A stretch of DNA of 64,000 nucleotides from Shinisaurus crocodilurus (Eukaryota > Chordata > Lepidosauria > Squamata > Shinisauridae): NCBI GenBank assembly GCA_021292165.1, contig CM037879.1:156085278-156149277 (forward strand). The letters are read 5' to 3'. The notes below the pieces were generated by a model. The model saw nothing but the letters and a program-made list of their open reading frames with translations. It was not told the DNA's origin and did not search any database. This document shows, one piece after another, positions 1 through 10,467 of this stretch. How positions within the stretch are numbered: position 1 is the stretch's first letter; each line of letters opens with the position of its first letter. The translations under genes and the position numbers were made by a program.

Positions 1-760
1 CGGGGTGCAGTCAGAAGCACCCCAGGGTCCCTCCACTGGGACCCACTCAAATTTGGTAAAAGATAGAAAAAATGACTTAAAACATGTCCGTGTGTTGACA
101 AGCAGGACAGAGGCAGACGCTAAGGCAGGAGCTCCCCGCCCCCTGGGGTGTGGGAGGCAGAGGGCAGGCATCTTGGTCGGCTGCTGGGTGCACCATGGGA
201 GGGTGCGTTGAAAGGCGGAGAAGGGAGGCAGAGGGAGCCATGGGGAGGTGTCCATCATGAACCTTGCTGTCGACCCTGCAGCCAGAGACAAGCAACACAG
301 AAACCACGGGACGGGATGGGACGGGATGGGACGGGGGGAAGCGCATGCCTCCTTCTCCAACTCTAATTTCCCAGACCTCACGACGCAACGGGAGGGCCCC
401 CCTTTACTGTAACAGCTTTGCCCCACTAATCGGAGCTGCGTCTCCTGCCACGTATGCAGATTTTGGCTTGCAAAGCCTCCTTGGGAGCATTCTATCACCC
501 CCTTCTATCTTCTTATTTTCCTGTTTATCCTGATCAGGTTTCTGGTGCCCTACTCATGGTCATTCCCATGCTTCAGACACCCCCCCCATCCTATTCTGCT
601 CTCCAGAACCAAACATGCCCTTGCAATCCAGGACTCACGCACAAGCTCCCCCATAATGGTTATTTTAGAGTGCCTTGGGTGCTCACCGCCCTGATGGGGG
701 AGATGCTTGCTGCACTTGTAGCTTTGAACCAGTTCAACTCTTAATGTTATGTTAATTTAA
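1..760. other. No gene or clear repeat recognised
   Basis: Mixed-composition sequence with a short GGGAC tandem run near 309-333. Several open frames of 60-103 codons occur, but they overlap on both strands and lack domains, a signal peptide or repeated codon structure, so I treat them as chance. I see no tRNA, splice-bounded exon or transposon end here. Confidence 0.4.
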
Positions 761-845
761 CTTGTCAAGCTGGGGGAGATCTACCCTCCAGATTTTTACC
801 AACACCCCAAACCGACTTGGCTGGCAATCATCAGCCAGAGCTCCA

Positions 846-882
846 TGCCCAGAGCGGCAGTCATTGTTTGCCGCTCTGGGCA
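846..882. repeat. Perfect 14-bp inverted repeat (hairpin)
   Basis: TGCCCAGAGCGGCA at 846-859 is followed, after a 9-base spacer, by its exact reverse complement at 869-882. The surrounding 770-1060 is a patchwork of fold-back sequence. This suggests the interior of a decayed MITE rather than a regulatory site. Confidence 0.7.
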
Positions 883-974
883 GGGGGCTCTATGCCCCTT
901 TTGGCTTGTGGTGGGGTTAGCGTGTTGTCCAAGTTTGGTAGGGTGGTTAAGGAGGCTCTCCTTAACTAAACCTT

Positions 975-1060
975 CCCAGGTTCACATGACACTTTACACC
1001 TCAGTTGGTTTACTCACGCAGTAAACCTACTGAGGTTTACCGTGTCGTGCGAACCCAGTC
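975..1060. repeat. Fold-back MITE fragment (GGGTTCGCACGACAC family)
   Basis: The two halves pair as an imperfect palindrome: CTCAGTTGGTTTACT near 1001 against AGTAAACCTACTGAG near 1021. The outer end reads GTGTCGTGCGAACCCAGTC, and the same ending recurs with variation near 30817-31132, 40600 and 50230. I infer a dispersed non-autonomous DNA transposon. The superfamily is not determined. Confidence 0.45.
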
Positions 1061-1068
1061 ATTGTCAG

Positions 1069-1458
1069 TTAGGGTGGCTACTTATGAATCACCAAAAAAG
1101 AGGAAACACATCACCAAATAAGAGGACAAAAGAAGATACCAATTTGCATAAAGTTGGTATATGCTAATGTATATGTACAGATGCAAATTTAGAAACAATT
1201 GTTATAATTTAAATAGAAATGCAGTACATCTCACCATAGTGTGGAAGACTGTCGCCAGGTGACCCGTGTGCCTTGCTCAGTCTGCTGCTTGATGGGCAAC
1301 TTCCAGGCCCAGCTCTTCCTTCTTATGGTCCTTTATCTCTAAACTGGGTTTGGACTGGACAACCCTACAAATAGAAGATGCTTTCAAAAAGGGCTTTCCT
1401 CTGGCAGCCCTTCAAATAGAGGACTGTCCTTTGTCAAAGAGGACACATGGGCAGCCTA
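1069..1458 (+). mobile_element. hAT-like MITE, TAGGGTGGC family, copy 1
   Basis: About 390 bp. It begins TAGGGTGGCTACTTATG and ends with a complementary GGGCAGCCTA, with AGAGGACA motifs facing inwards from both ends. Flanks ATTGTCAG (1061-1068) and ATTTTCAG (1459-1466) match at 7 of 8, as expected for a hAT duplication. Related copies lie at 12913, 16260 and 59424. There is no coding capacity. Confidence 0.6.
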
Positions 1459-1899
1459 ATTTTCAGCCCTCGAGGTTGCAAAAATTATCAACATATTTTT
1501 GACGCAAAATCAATCCAGCCCTGGGCCAGAGTAATAAGATGGCCAGTTCACCATTCAGCTTGGCACCTAAAACTTGCAGTGTGGCCAGGACCACATTTCA
1601 TACATAAGGGAAACTGACCCTTGGACACAGTCAAAGCCATGCTTTTATTATAGAAGGCAGATGCTGCAGATACTTGCTGTTGCCAAACATTCCAAGAACA
1701 TACCCCACCTTGAGCACTGAGCATTTGTTATTACCTAGATTTAATTACAGTGAACTTCAGTGTGTGTGCCAGTGTCTTACTGTCAGTGAATATTATTGGT
1801 GACAAACAAACTATCTCACCCGGCTCAGTTTGTAATTGGCTTGAACTTTTTGAGCAGTCTTGGAGAACACTCAGTGCTTTCCTAAGAGTGAGAAGTAGT

Positions 1900-2095
1900 A
1901 GTATAGGAAGCTGCCTTAGCACTGATCCATCTTGCTGCATATTGCCTATGCAGACTGGCAGTGGCTCTCCAGGATTTCAGATTCAGACAGTAGTTATTTT
2001 CTAGCCCCTACCTGGAGAGGCAAGAGATTGAACCTGGGACCCTGTGCATGCAAAACATTTGCTTTACTGCTGGCCTATGGCCATGCTCACGTGTC
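1900..2095 (-). repeat. tRNA-Ala-headed SINE
   Basis: Read on the minus strand, a degenerate tRNA-like head with a B-box-like stretch near 2028-2040 is followed by the tail seen in the other copies, ending in GGCAGCTTCCTA-like sequence near 1908. The head resembles tRNA-Ala(TGC) with the CTTTGCATGCA anticodon region. Other copies lie at 7397, 30578, 37543, 50664, 56353 and 63413. Confidence 0.65.
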
Positions 2096-2099
2096 TGAA

Positions 2100-3875
2100 A
2101 AAATTTGGAAAGGGGAACCTCCTGTTATACCTCCACTGTCACCAAGCCTTTGACATCATTATTCTCCCTTACTCCATCTCAAACCTTCCAAGGGGGCAGG
2201 AGAGTTGGGGGTTGATGATGGCAGAAGAAGCTGATGATGTCAGCTTCTTGGCAGTAGTGGAAGTTCCTGAAAATGCTTGGAAGCCTCCATTGCAGCTGGA
2301 AAACCTAGGAACTATAGTTTTCCATCCCTCCTTGAACAATGGATTGAGCTAGGAGAAACGGAAAAGTACCATTTCTAGGCGTCCGGGTGGCAATGCTTTA
2401 AGACGGAGGCCTCTGCTACTCTCAGGCTTCCCCAACACCATCCTCCCCCCACCCCACCTCACAAGAGTAAATTTAGGTGGCTGGCAACGAGTCATGCCCA
2501 AAACAAGCCAGGTCCAAACTTGGGTGGAAGTTTCAGCTTAAACTTTTAACAAAGGAGGACCCCTGAGTTCACCATTCCACACACCCCCATTAAGAGACTC
2601 CCACACACAACGCGAATAATAGTCATAGTGCCCAATATAAAAGGCACTATATTAACACTTTTAAGCTGTAAAAGAAGTTGTTTTGCCTGGACTGCCAACA
2701 TTCATATCTCTTTGGGATCTTAATAAGACTGAGCTTAGCTCAAGGTCATTAAGAGTTATTAACATACAACTACCAAGATGTCACCCTATTAAAAGCCCAA
2801 GCTGGGGCAAAGTAGGCTGTTGTAGTTTATTGGTACTGTTGCTTGAAAGCCAGCTTCCAAATCTGTCTTCAGTGTCTCTGATCAGGCTATTCCTGAGTCA
2901 AACCTTCTATGGCCATCTCATCACCTATGACATGGGCTTCAGTGATGTCACCATAAACATTGATGCTTCCCTTCTGAAATATTAAATTTGTAGATTTTAT
3001 GCCAAAAGAAAAATGGAGAGATGTGTACGTTTACCGGGATGTGTAAATACAATGGAGGCTAAGGTGTTATACTAACAATGTAATACTATAGGGTCCCTAT
3101 ACAATCCTACATTTTAATCGTATCAAAACCTTGTACCATTTCCACTCCTCTTTTACATCTACAAAATGTATCTCTTCAGAACCGACATATTTTATTTTGG
3201 ATTGCAGATCCATTGCTGAGACAAAAGGGCCTCTCTCTCTCTCTCTCTTTAGAACTAGACACATTCCTTCGGTATAGGTGGAATGATTCCTGATTCGGCA
3301 AGGGACAAGTCAACCTACATTCTGAGTAGAGCATCACTTGGTATTGTCTCATAAGACTTTTAAAAATGGTTATGCTAATTGGGTTTCATTTGTAAGATAT
3401 ACTAAAAAAAAGTACTACAATGTATGTAGAATAGCATGATAACAGTCAAAGGGCTTAGCTGTTCAAATAATTGGCAAATCTAGGTTTTTTGGCAAACATT
3501 ATGTACCCAGGGCGGAAAGCCTTACAAAGGCTTTTGCTGGTCTAGGCAGCAATACCAAGAACATTAGATGTTTGTCTCATCATCGATGCACCAAGCCCTT
3601 TGGAATCATTGCACATCTTTAAAATGCTTCTCAATTTATTTATTTATTTATTTCAGTCTTGAAATGGAGTCAGTCAGTCTCATTCTGGTAGAAGATGGAA
3701 TGAATGAATCAATGACCACTTACAGCAGTTTAGTTCCAGCTGACTTCAGTGAGGCTACGTCACTTATGTAGTCATCGATTCACCTCCTGAGTATGCTGGG
3801 ATAGTTGTTTTTAATAGCCACAACACAACGAATAAAAAAACCCCCACCACTATCTTTTCTGAGGGATGCGATATT
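2100..3875. other. Mostly unassigned noncoding sequence
   Basis: No gene found. A (CT)n tract lies at about 3231-3248 and a (TTTA)n run near 3640-3655. The sequence 3560-3800 is AT-rich and unremarkable. Short open frames show no domain signature. Confidence 0.4.
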
Positions 3876-3879
3876 TGCA

Positions 3880-4078
3880 GGGGAGGGGGCTGGTGACTCC
3901 TATGTCAGTGGGGCTCCTTATCCATTGGAGCTTTTATTTTGAGCTTTATAGGAGCTATCCATGGTGCTCCATGGTGGTGAACCTACTTTGAGGATGGAGT
4001 GCAGCACCATGGATAGCTCCCATAAAGGCTGCAATGGATGAGGTACCCCCCCACACAGGAGTCACCAGCCTCCCTTGG
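3880..4078. mobile_element. Short palindromic MITE
   Basis: About 200 bp with long inverted ends. GGGGCTGGTGACTCCTATGT near 3887 is mirrored by ACAGGAGTCACCAGCCTCCC near 4056. A second inner inverted pair sits around GAGCTATCCATGGTGC (3952) and GCACCATGGATAGCTC (4003). A single end of a similar element appears at about 52679. The superfamily is not certain. Confidence 0.6.
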
Positions 4079-4079
4079 A

Positions 4080-5290
4080 GTTTTCTGTCTTTTGTGTGAT
4101 TCTTGTGATGCTTGTTGTTCTTGATATAGCCTTGCCTTTTATTGATTGGCTTACTTATGCAATGGGATACTTCAGCAATTCCATTCCTACTGACAGGATC
4201 ATTTCCAGGGAGTGGCACTGGGGAAGTGCTTTTCAGCCCCCTGGCATTTGTGCTACAAATACAGGGCACTATTTTGTCCCCAATGCTGTTTAACATCTAT
4301 ATGAAACTGTTGGGAGTAGTCATTAGGAGATTTGGAGCAAAGTGCCATCAGTATGCTGATGATACCCAGCTCTATTTCTATGTAACATCTGAATCAGGTG
4401 TAGCCATGCAGGCCCTGGACCAGTGCTTAGACACAGTGGTGGGCTGGATGAGGGCTGATAAAATGAGCTTGAATCCTGGCAAGACGGAGGCTTTGTGGGT
4501 GAGTGGTTCCCAGGTCCAGGATATAGGTTATTTGCCTGTTCTGGATGGGGTTGCACGCCCTCTGAAGGAGCAGGAGCATAGCCTGGGGGTCCTCCTGGAT
4601 CCATATTTGTCACTTTGCCCAGTGCACCTCAGTGAGTAGGAGTGCCTATTACACTAACCTCAGCTGGTACGACGGCTACAGCTTTTCCTGAACCAGGACA
4701 GCTTGTCCAGGCATTGGTAACCTGAAGATTGGACTACTGCAATGTACTCTATGTGGGGCTTCCCTTGAGGTTGGACTAAAAGCTGCAGCTGGTGCTGCAT
4801 AATGCAGCTGTGAGGCTTTTCAACAGCATGTTCAAGATTTTGTTGTTGGTATATAAACAAATATATACCAAGGTTTTGATAAACAACGTGGGACCATCTG
4901 GCTGGTCACTGCAGTCCTCAGCAGAGGCACTCTTGATAGTGCCGCATGTTCCAGAGGTCCAACTTATGGCTACCGAGAACAGAACTTTTGGTGTTGCAGC
5001 TCCTGCCCTGTGGAACTTCTTCCACATTAATATTAGGCAGGTGCCAACAGGTCGTTCCCCCGCCCCATTTTAGGCACCTGCTTAAGACATATCTATTCAC
5101 TCAGGCTTCCCTGCAGTGTAACCCAGCTATGTATTTTGGTTTTATTGCTTATGTGATTGTCTTACCTTTATTCTGTATTTTTATTGTTGCGATTTTAATG
5201 TACATCACTGTATTTTTATATTCAGCAGCGTATAAGAGAGCTTCAGCTACTGGGCGGTATAGAGATGTAATAAATAAATAAATAAATAAA
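4080..5290 (+). mobile_element. L2-like LINE, 5'-truncated, RT to 3' end
   Basis: This is the C-terminal part of an L2-type reverse transcriptase followed by its 3' UTR. The frame at 4142-4639 shows the block before the catalytic motif (GTILSPMLFNIYM), then QYADDTQLYF with the YADD catalytic box, and a later block containing SLGVLLDPYLSL. Further downstream the frame is broken by stops and shifts, but residues typical of the L2 C-terminus (PALWNFFHIN-like, near 5010) remain. The 3' end reads GGCGGTATAGAGATGTAATAAATAAATAAA. The copy is non-functional and clearly old. The same tail recurs many times in the window. Confidence 0.85.
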
Positions 5291-5460
5291 ATATAAATTA
5301 GTACAAATAAATAATAAATACAATGTCCCTGAAGCCTTCTGAACCCACAGTGGAACCAGTGGGATTCCGGTTGTCTATTGTGGCGCAGTTCCACATGGAT
5401 CACCAAATTCCGGGATTTGATAGCTAGCTACCAATGGTATGAAGGAACCTACAACATAAA

Positions 5461-5598
5461 CCAGCCTTCCCCAACCTGATGCCCTCCAGATGTTTTGGAC
5501 TTCAACTCCCATCAACCCCAACCAGAATGGCCAATAGTCAGGGATGCTGGGAGTTATAGTCCAAAACATCTGGAGGGCATCAGGTTGGGGAAGGCTGG
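5461..5598. mobile_element. Palindromic MITE (CCTTCCCCAACCTG family)
   Basis: About 138 bp and almost fully self-complementary. CCAGCCTTCCCCAACCTGAT at the left end pairs with ATCAGGTTGGGGAAGGCTGG at the right, and CTCCAGATGTTTTGGACT pairs with AGTCCAAAACATCTGGAG. Related copies are at 15925, 26098 and 54866. The TIR style suggests a hAT derivative, but I see no matching 8-bp flanks in this copy. Confidence 0.7.
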
Positions 5599-5599
5599 C

Positions 5600-6228
5600 A
5601 TGCCTGTTTCTCAACTTTGTTACATAAAATATCCTATCTCCTGAAAGAACAACATTAACTGTTCAATATTTCAGGGGCCTTAAACTAGAAATATAGTTTT
5701 TGCGCTTAAAATAACTGAAAGATTGCTCTCCCTTGATCTTGGTGGTGGTTTGGGCAACATGATGAAGGAACAGACAGGATGACTTATACAATGTTCAGAA
5801 TTATTGGAGAGATCAAAGGGGTATTTCCCCCTTAAGCAGGTGCTTAGCTATTGCTGTGCCCTGCTGGAAGCATTACTGTCTGATCTGTTTGGGGAGCTTT
5901 TGAAGCTCGCTGTGAACCAGAGCAAATGTTTTGAAAGAAGAGCTGTTGAAGTGGAACTAGGCTATTCCAATGCACAGTTTTTGAACTGTTTTTAATCATT
6001 TCCTGTCACAGTTTAATTAAGCTTGCATATTAAAATAGTACCCAAACATTCTCAATACATCAAGTGACATGTGGAATCTTATGCCCCTTGGGGTGTTGGC
6101 CAACTTTCCATTAAAAAGTGGGTTGGAAGAGCCAGAGGAAGAGGAGGAGATGGAAACCTACTCCAACTCCTAATTGACTTGTGCATCGACATAAGCAGAA
6201 AGCTAAAAGAAAAACACTGGGAAGAATC
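5600..6228. other. No gene or recognised repeat
   Basis: AT-rich noncoding sequence between two MITEs. I see no coding or RNA signature. Confidence 0.4.
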
Positions 6229-6412
6229 CAATGGTGCCATGGCTCAAGTGCTATTGATGTTGCACTAGCATTTAAAAAATGCTTCCACAGCATTTTCTGA
6301 GTTTTCTGAGAAATCAGGCACACTAGCGGATGCTGTTGACATTGCACTAGCATTGGTTTACAATAAAACAACTTCAGTAGCGCTAGCGCTGTGACAGCAT
6401 TGGATCCTTCCC
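6229..6412. mobile_element. Small TIR element, GGGAAGAATCCAATG
   Basis: A 184-bp element whose ends GGGAAGAATCCAATG and CATTGGATCCTTCCC are inverted repeats. It resembles the GGGCAGTATCCAATG elements at 10079 and 23233 and is probably a diverged relative. I see no convincing target duplication. GCTAGCGCT repeats occur inside. Confidence 0.5.
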
Positions 6413-6464
6413 ATCATAACCACTGTAGCTAGTATTGGGTGGTGACCATAGGACTTTCTGGTGG

Positions 6465-6775
6465 TTGCACTTCAGCTCTGGAACTCCCTTTGAAGAGTAG
6501 ACCATCATCTCACATCCCTTTAATGACCGTCTGGAAGTTGGTAAACACTTTCCTTTTTGTGGAAGGCATTCAGCATAGGATTTTAATTTGCCATTTGCGT
6601 CTGTCTCTTTTTCTTGAATATTTTAAATATTTTATTGCTGTTGCATTGTTGTATTCTGCTGCTGTTTTCGTGTTTATGTTCTGTTGTAAATTGTAAGGAT
6701 GCTTTTAATCATTAAATTATTGACTTTGAGCCCCCAAGAACTCTTCAGAAATAAGGCAGGGTATAAATGTTTTAA
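6465..6775 (+). mobile_element. L2-like LINE 3' end fragment
   Basis: Translation near 6470-6560 resembles the L2 C-terminal segment (LWNSL, then a run ending in FLF), interrupted by stops. The 3' end near 6745-6770 has the AAGGCAGGGTATAAAT tail shared with other L2 copies in the window. Confidence 0.65.
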
Positions 6776-6978
6776 AATAGTGATGTGGAGATTGCCTGAA
6801 AGAGATGGTGGTGAGACCCGCTTTAAACAAACAAACAAACAAACAAACAAACAAAAATCTCCCTGAACCCCACCATATTAGATAATTTCTGGCCAGTCTC
6901 CAATATTCCATCCTTGAGCAAGGTGCTGGGGTGTGTAGCAGTGTCTCAGCTCCAGGGGTTTCTGGATGAGACAAATTA

Positions 6979-7228
6979 CAGTCATGCCTTAGATTGAGAG
7001 CATAATTCGTTCCGGAAACGTGCTTGTAATCCAAAAGACTCTTATATCAAAACGAAATCCCCCCAAAAAAATTTGTACAGAGATTTTTAATTTAAGCTGT
7101 ACTACAGTACTTGAATTGAAAGACGTCGCTTGTATATCAAGTCAAAAATAAATAAATAAATATTTAAAAATTTGCTTGTCTTGCAAAACGCTCTCAAACC
7201 AAGTTACTTGCAATCCAAGATATTACTG
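6979..7228. mobile_element. Mariner-like MITE, copy A
   Basis: A 250-bp element flanked by TA at 6977-6978 and 7229-7230. Ends start CAGTCATGCCTTAGATT and finish AATCCAAGATATTACTG, forming the inverted repeats. The TA duplication and CAGT ends fit Tc1/mariner. It interrupts the L2 reading frame cleanly between the codons for NY and LDPF. Other copies are at 21531, 42285 and 55880. Confidence 0.85.
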
Positions 7229-7396
7229 TATCTAGATCCATTTCAGTTTGGATTCAGGCCTGCTTATGGGACAGAGATTACCTTGGTTGCCTTGGTGGGT
7301 GATCTATGCCAGGAACTGGACAGGAGGAGTGTGTCCCTGTTGGTTCTGCTGGACCTCTTGGTGGCTTTTGTTCCCATTGGCCATAGTATCCTAAGA

Positions 7397-7590
7397 ACAT
7401 AGGAACATAGGAAGCTGCCTTATACTGAGTCAGACCCTTGGTCCATCTAGCCCAGTATGGTTGACTTGACACTGACTGGCAGCGGCTCTCCAGGGTTTCA
7501 GGCAGGATTCTTTCCAAGCCCTACCTGGAGATTGAACCTGGGACCTTCTGCACGCAAAGCATGTGCTCTATCACACTGAGCTATGGTCCC
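7397..7590 (-). repeat. tRNA-Ala-headed SINE inside L2
   Basis: On the minus strand the tRNA-like head (near 7590-7525) has an A-box ATAGCTCAGTGTGATAGAGC and a B-box GGTTCAATCTC. A tail follows with CTGGGCTAGATGGACCAAGG and GGCAGCTTCCTATGTTCC. The head resembles tRNA-Ala(TGC). It directly abuts a 5S-like segment at 7593-7691. Confidence 0.8.
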
Positions 7591-7592
7591 TC

Positions 7593-7691
7593 CCTACAGC
7601 ACTTGGTATTCCAAGGTGGCCACCCATCCAAGTACTAACCAGGCCCGACCCTGCTTAGCTTCCAAGATCAGACGAGATCGGGCTGTTCAGG
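7593..7691 (-). repeat. 5S rRNA-derived segment, truncated
   Basis: The minus strand matches vertebrate 5S rRNA from about base 22 to near its 3' end. It includes CCCGATCTCGTCTGATC and AAGCTAAGCAGGGTCGGGCC, so the internal promoter region is largely present. The first 20 or so bases and the 3' T run are missing. On the minus strand it runs straight into the tRNA-Ala SINE, which suggests a composite 5S/tRNA SINE or a 5S pseudogene next to it. It is not an intact 5S gene. Confidence 0.8.
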
Positions 7692-7935
7692 GCTGTTCAG
7701 ATGTCATTAATCCTCTGAGTTGTTGGTTTGGGATGGGACTTGGAGGATCTTTTCTATAGTGGCTCTAGTCCATCTAGGAGGAGTGCTAGGGAACTTCTAT
7801 GTGACACCATGGCTGCTGGCTTGTGGTGTCCCTCAGGGTTCCATCTTCTCCCGCAAGCAACTTAACATATACATGAAACCACTGGGAGAGGTGGCCCAGA
7901 GTTTGGTGTCACCAGTATGCTGATATCACCCCAGT

Positions 7936-8064
7936 TTTTAAAAACTATATTGTATGTTTTTATTGTTGGTTTTTTTAAATGTAGATTTTATTGTATAAAT
8001 TGTTTGTGAACTGCCCAGAGAGCTTCAGCTGTGAGGCGGTATAGAAATGAAATGAAATAAATAA
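7936..8064 (+). mobile_element. L2 3' tail nested inside another L2
   Basis: A short 3' fragment ends AGCTTCAGCTGTGAGGCGGTATAGAAATG with (GAAAT)/(AAAT) repeats. It lies between two parts of the larger L2 reading frame and matches the 3' end seen at 5240-5290. I infer a strongly 5'-truncated, later L2 insertion. Confidence 0.65.
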
Positions 8065-8964
8065 GTTTTATCTCTCATTTTTACTGAAATCCAAGGAAAC
8101 TGTTCTAGTTTTAAATCTGTGTCCGATATCAGTAATGGCCTGGATCTGGATGAGGCTGAACAAACTGAAGCTTAATCCAGACAAGACAGAGGTACTTCTA
8201 GGTAGTTGAAAGGCAGATCAGGGAATAGGGATTCAGCCTGTGCTGGATGGGGTTACACTCCCGCTGAAGGCTCAGGTTCACAGTTTGGGTGTGTGCCTGG
8301 TTTCAGCACTGAACTTGGATGCCCAGGTTTTGCATGTGGCCAAGAGTGTGTTTGCACAGCTGAGGAAAGTGCAGCAAATTCGCTCATTCCCAAAGATATT
8401 TGATCAGCCACAGCGACACATGCCTTAGTTATCCCGTTTTGACCACTGCAATGTGCTGTACGTGGGGCTTCCTTCTAAAACTGTTCAGAAATGTCAGCTG
8501 GTCCTGAATGCTGCGGCCAGCCTGTTGACCGGGGCCAGTAACAGGGAGCATAACTTCACTGGCTACTGGTCTGTTTCCAGGAACAATTCAAAGTGCCGGT
8601 TATGACCTATAAAGCTCTATATAGCTTGGGACCAAGCTATATGAAAGACCACGTTCTCCCATATGAGCCTGCCTAGGTTTTAAGATCTTCAGGGGAGGCC
8701 CTTCTCTTAGTCCCGCTGTAATTAGGGACACGTTTGGATGTGAGAGAAAGCTGCTCCCAGGCTGTTGAAGGGATTTTTAAAACTGTTTGGGTCCTGTTTA
8801 TTTCTTTTATTGTTGTGTTTTTGATCGTGTTTTCATGGATTTATTTTTTATTCTATGCTTTAGTTAACGGTTTGTTCTAATCTGTGTTTTATTATTATTA
8901 GCCATCTTCACTGCTATTTTAGGTGGAAAGTCAGGGTATACATTTAATTAATGAATAAAATAAA

Positions 8965-9150
8965 TGCATGACTTGCCTGCATTCAGTCCCAGGTTCAATC
9001 CCCATTATCTCCAATTAAAAGATTTCAGAAGGCAGGTCTGGGAAAGACTTCTGCCTGAGAAAAGCTGCTCCCAGCAGCCAGAGGCAGCAATGCTAGGCAA
9101 GGTACCTGTACAAGTGACAGCTTCACATGTAAGCTGTGAATCTGAATGCA
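8965..9150 (+). repeat. Decayed tRNA-Ala-type SINE
   Basis: A B-box-like GGTTCAATCCCCATTATCTCC near 8992 and a diverged tail follow the L2 end. The A-box half is poorly preserved, so assignment is tentative. Confidence 0.4.
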
Positions 9151-10078
9151 TCGTGAAGTGAAAGCACATCCTTGCCCCAAAATTAGAAGCACAGGCAAGC
9201 GTGCCTGAATAAAATATCCCTGCTCAAGCCTTCCCTAATATTGCAATAGCGGTCCCTGAAGCTACTGATCTTTGATGCACTTTAGCTTCAGTATGGCCTC
9301 TTAATGGGGATCCATTCTCATTAACATTACATAAGTGTGTGTGTGTGTGTGTGTGTAACTGGTAACGCTTTCTATCCAAGCAAAGTAATGTAGTAATCAT
9401 CTTCTGTTACTTAAAATTGGGATTGAATGTAGGTGGGTGGGAAATAGTGCCATCTAGTGGATATAATAAGATTTGCAAACAACTAAATGACCGCTAAATT
9501 TGACTGCCTCTACATTTTCAGATGCAAGAGATACAAAAGCAAAGTTAAAATGTCACATATTAAAAACGTGGCACAAAACAAAGCCTTGTCAGAACTTACT
9601 ATACAGCGATTCAGAAGAAGTTTTGTTGGTACTAAAATGCGACTTCATAATTCAGAGTAGATAGGCGATGCTTTTTCAGGCTTACTTCCTACCTAGGCTC
9701 ACTTTTTCTTGGAAGTTCTATTAAAAAAAAAAAAAAGCAACTTCATTTCAAGTAAAGGTGGTTAAGATCAGGATGACAAAGTTATATTTTAGGGGTTTTT
9801 AGGCTGTCTAAAATACTTGCCATTAAATCTTTTGTTGCTGCTAACTATCCTGATTTTTCATGTTTAAAGGGGAGAAAAATACCTGGAGGATACCTGCAAA
9901 ATATAATCTCAAAAAAGATATACGTAAATAAAAATGAAGGCAATAGTTCCAGTAAAATCTCTCCCCATCTCTCTCTCTCCTTACAATGGGGCTTGCATGC
10001 TACACCCATAGTCCCCAGTCCAGCTATTTAGTTGCATGGGAGATTATCTGGTTTTGCTTGGACAGCATGTTTCTCATA
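9150..10078. other. Low-repeat AT-rich sequence with (GT)n
   Basis: Contains a (GT)n microsatellite at about 9332-9355 and an A-run at 9722-9736. The sequence at 9400-9900 has no recognisable transposon and could include conserved noncoding sequence. There is no gene signature. Confidence 0.4.
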
Positions 10079-10464
10079 GGACAGTATCCAATGCGGCTCT
10101 TAAACCTCCCCCCGATTCTTTTGTGCCCTGCTGATTCCCGTCCGCAAGTGGTGGTGGGGCCCGCCAATTCCATTGTGCAAGCGGGATCCACCACTTACAT
10201 AACAGAGATTTAGTGCTTCCTAGAAGAAGCCCTGAAACAAGCAGAAAGAAACACTAATTCCTGGATCAGGACAGGTCAGTAGAGTTCCTTTATGCGAGCT
10301 CTGGCAACTGGCCCCCATCGAGAAAGGAGCATTTCTGCTCATTTTGGGTTGCCCCCAGAAGCGCTAAATCTCCATTCCACAACTGGTGGGTGTCGCTTGT
10401 TGATGGGAATCGGTGGTGCGCAGGAGAATCGATGGGGGCATCAGCACCCCACTGGATACTGCCC
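10079..10464. mobile_element. TIR element with 3-bp target duplication, copy 1
   Basis: A 386-bp element. Its left end GGACAGTATCCAATG and right end ACTGGATACTGCCC are inverted repeats. ATA flanks both sides (10076-10078 and 10465-10467). An inner palindromic pair, GAGATTTAGTGCTTCC and the GCGCTAAATCTC complement, is shared with the copy at 23233. A 3-bp duplication is used by PIF/Harbinger and CACTA elements. I cannot decide which. Confidence 0.65.
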
Positions 10465-10467
10465 ATA

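Larger units (their letters stand above)
6790..8960 (+). mobile_element. L2-like LINE split by three nested insertions
   Basis: Pieces of one L2 reverse transcriptase appear in order: a block near 6870-6978 (SKVLGCVAVSQLQGFLDE), LDPFQFGFRPAYGTE from 7231, QELDRRSVSLLVLLDL from 7309, then CGVPQGS near 7825 and YMKPLGE near 7870. After 8070 come a WMRLNKLKLNPDKTE-like block, SLGVCLVSALN and the 3' UTR, ending near 8960 in AATTAATGAATAAAATAAAT. The copy is interrupted by a mariner MITE (6979-7228), a composite SINE (7397-7691) and an L2 tail (about 7936-8064). An (AAAC)n tract at 6829-6855 lies near its start. Many frame disruptions make it a dead copy. Confidence 0.8.

Noticed and set aside
7593..7691. 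A functional 5S rRNA gene
   Set aside because: The first 20 or so bases and the terminator T run are missing, and it sits within nested transposons.
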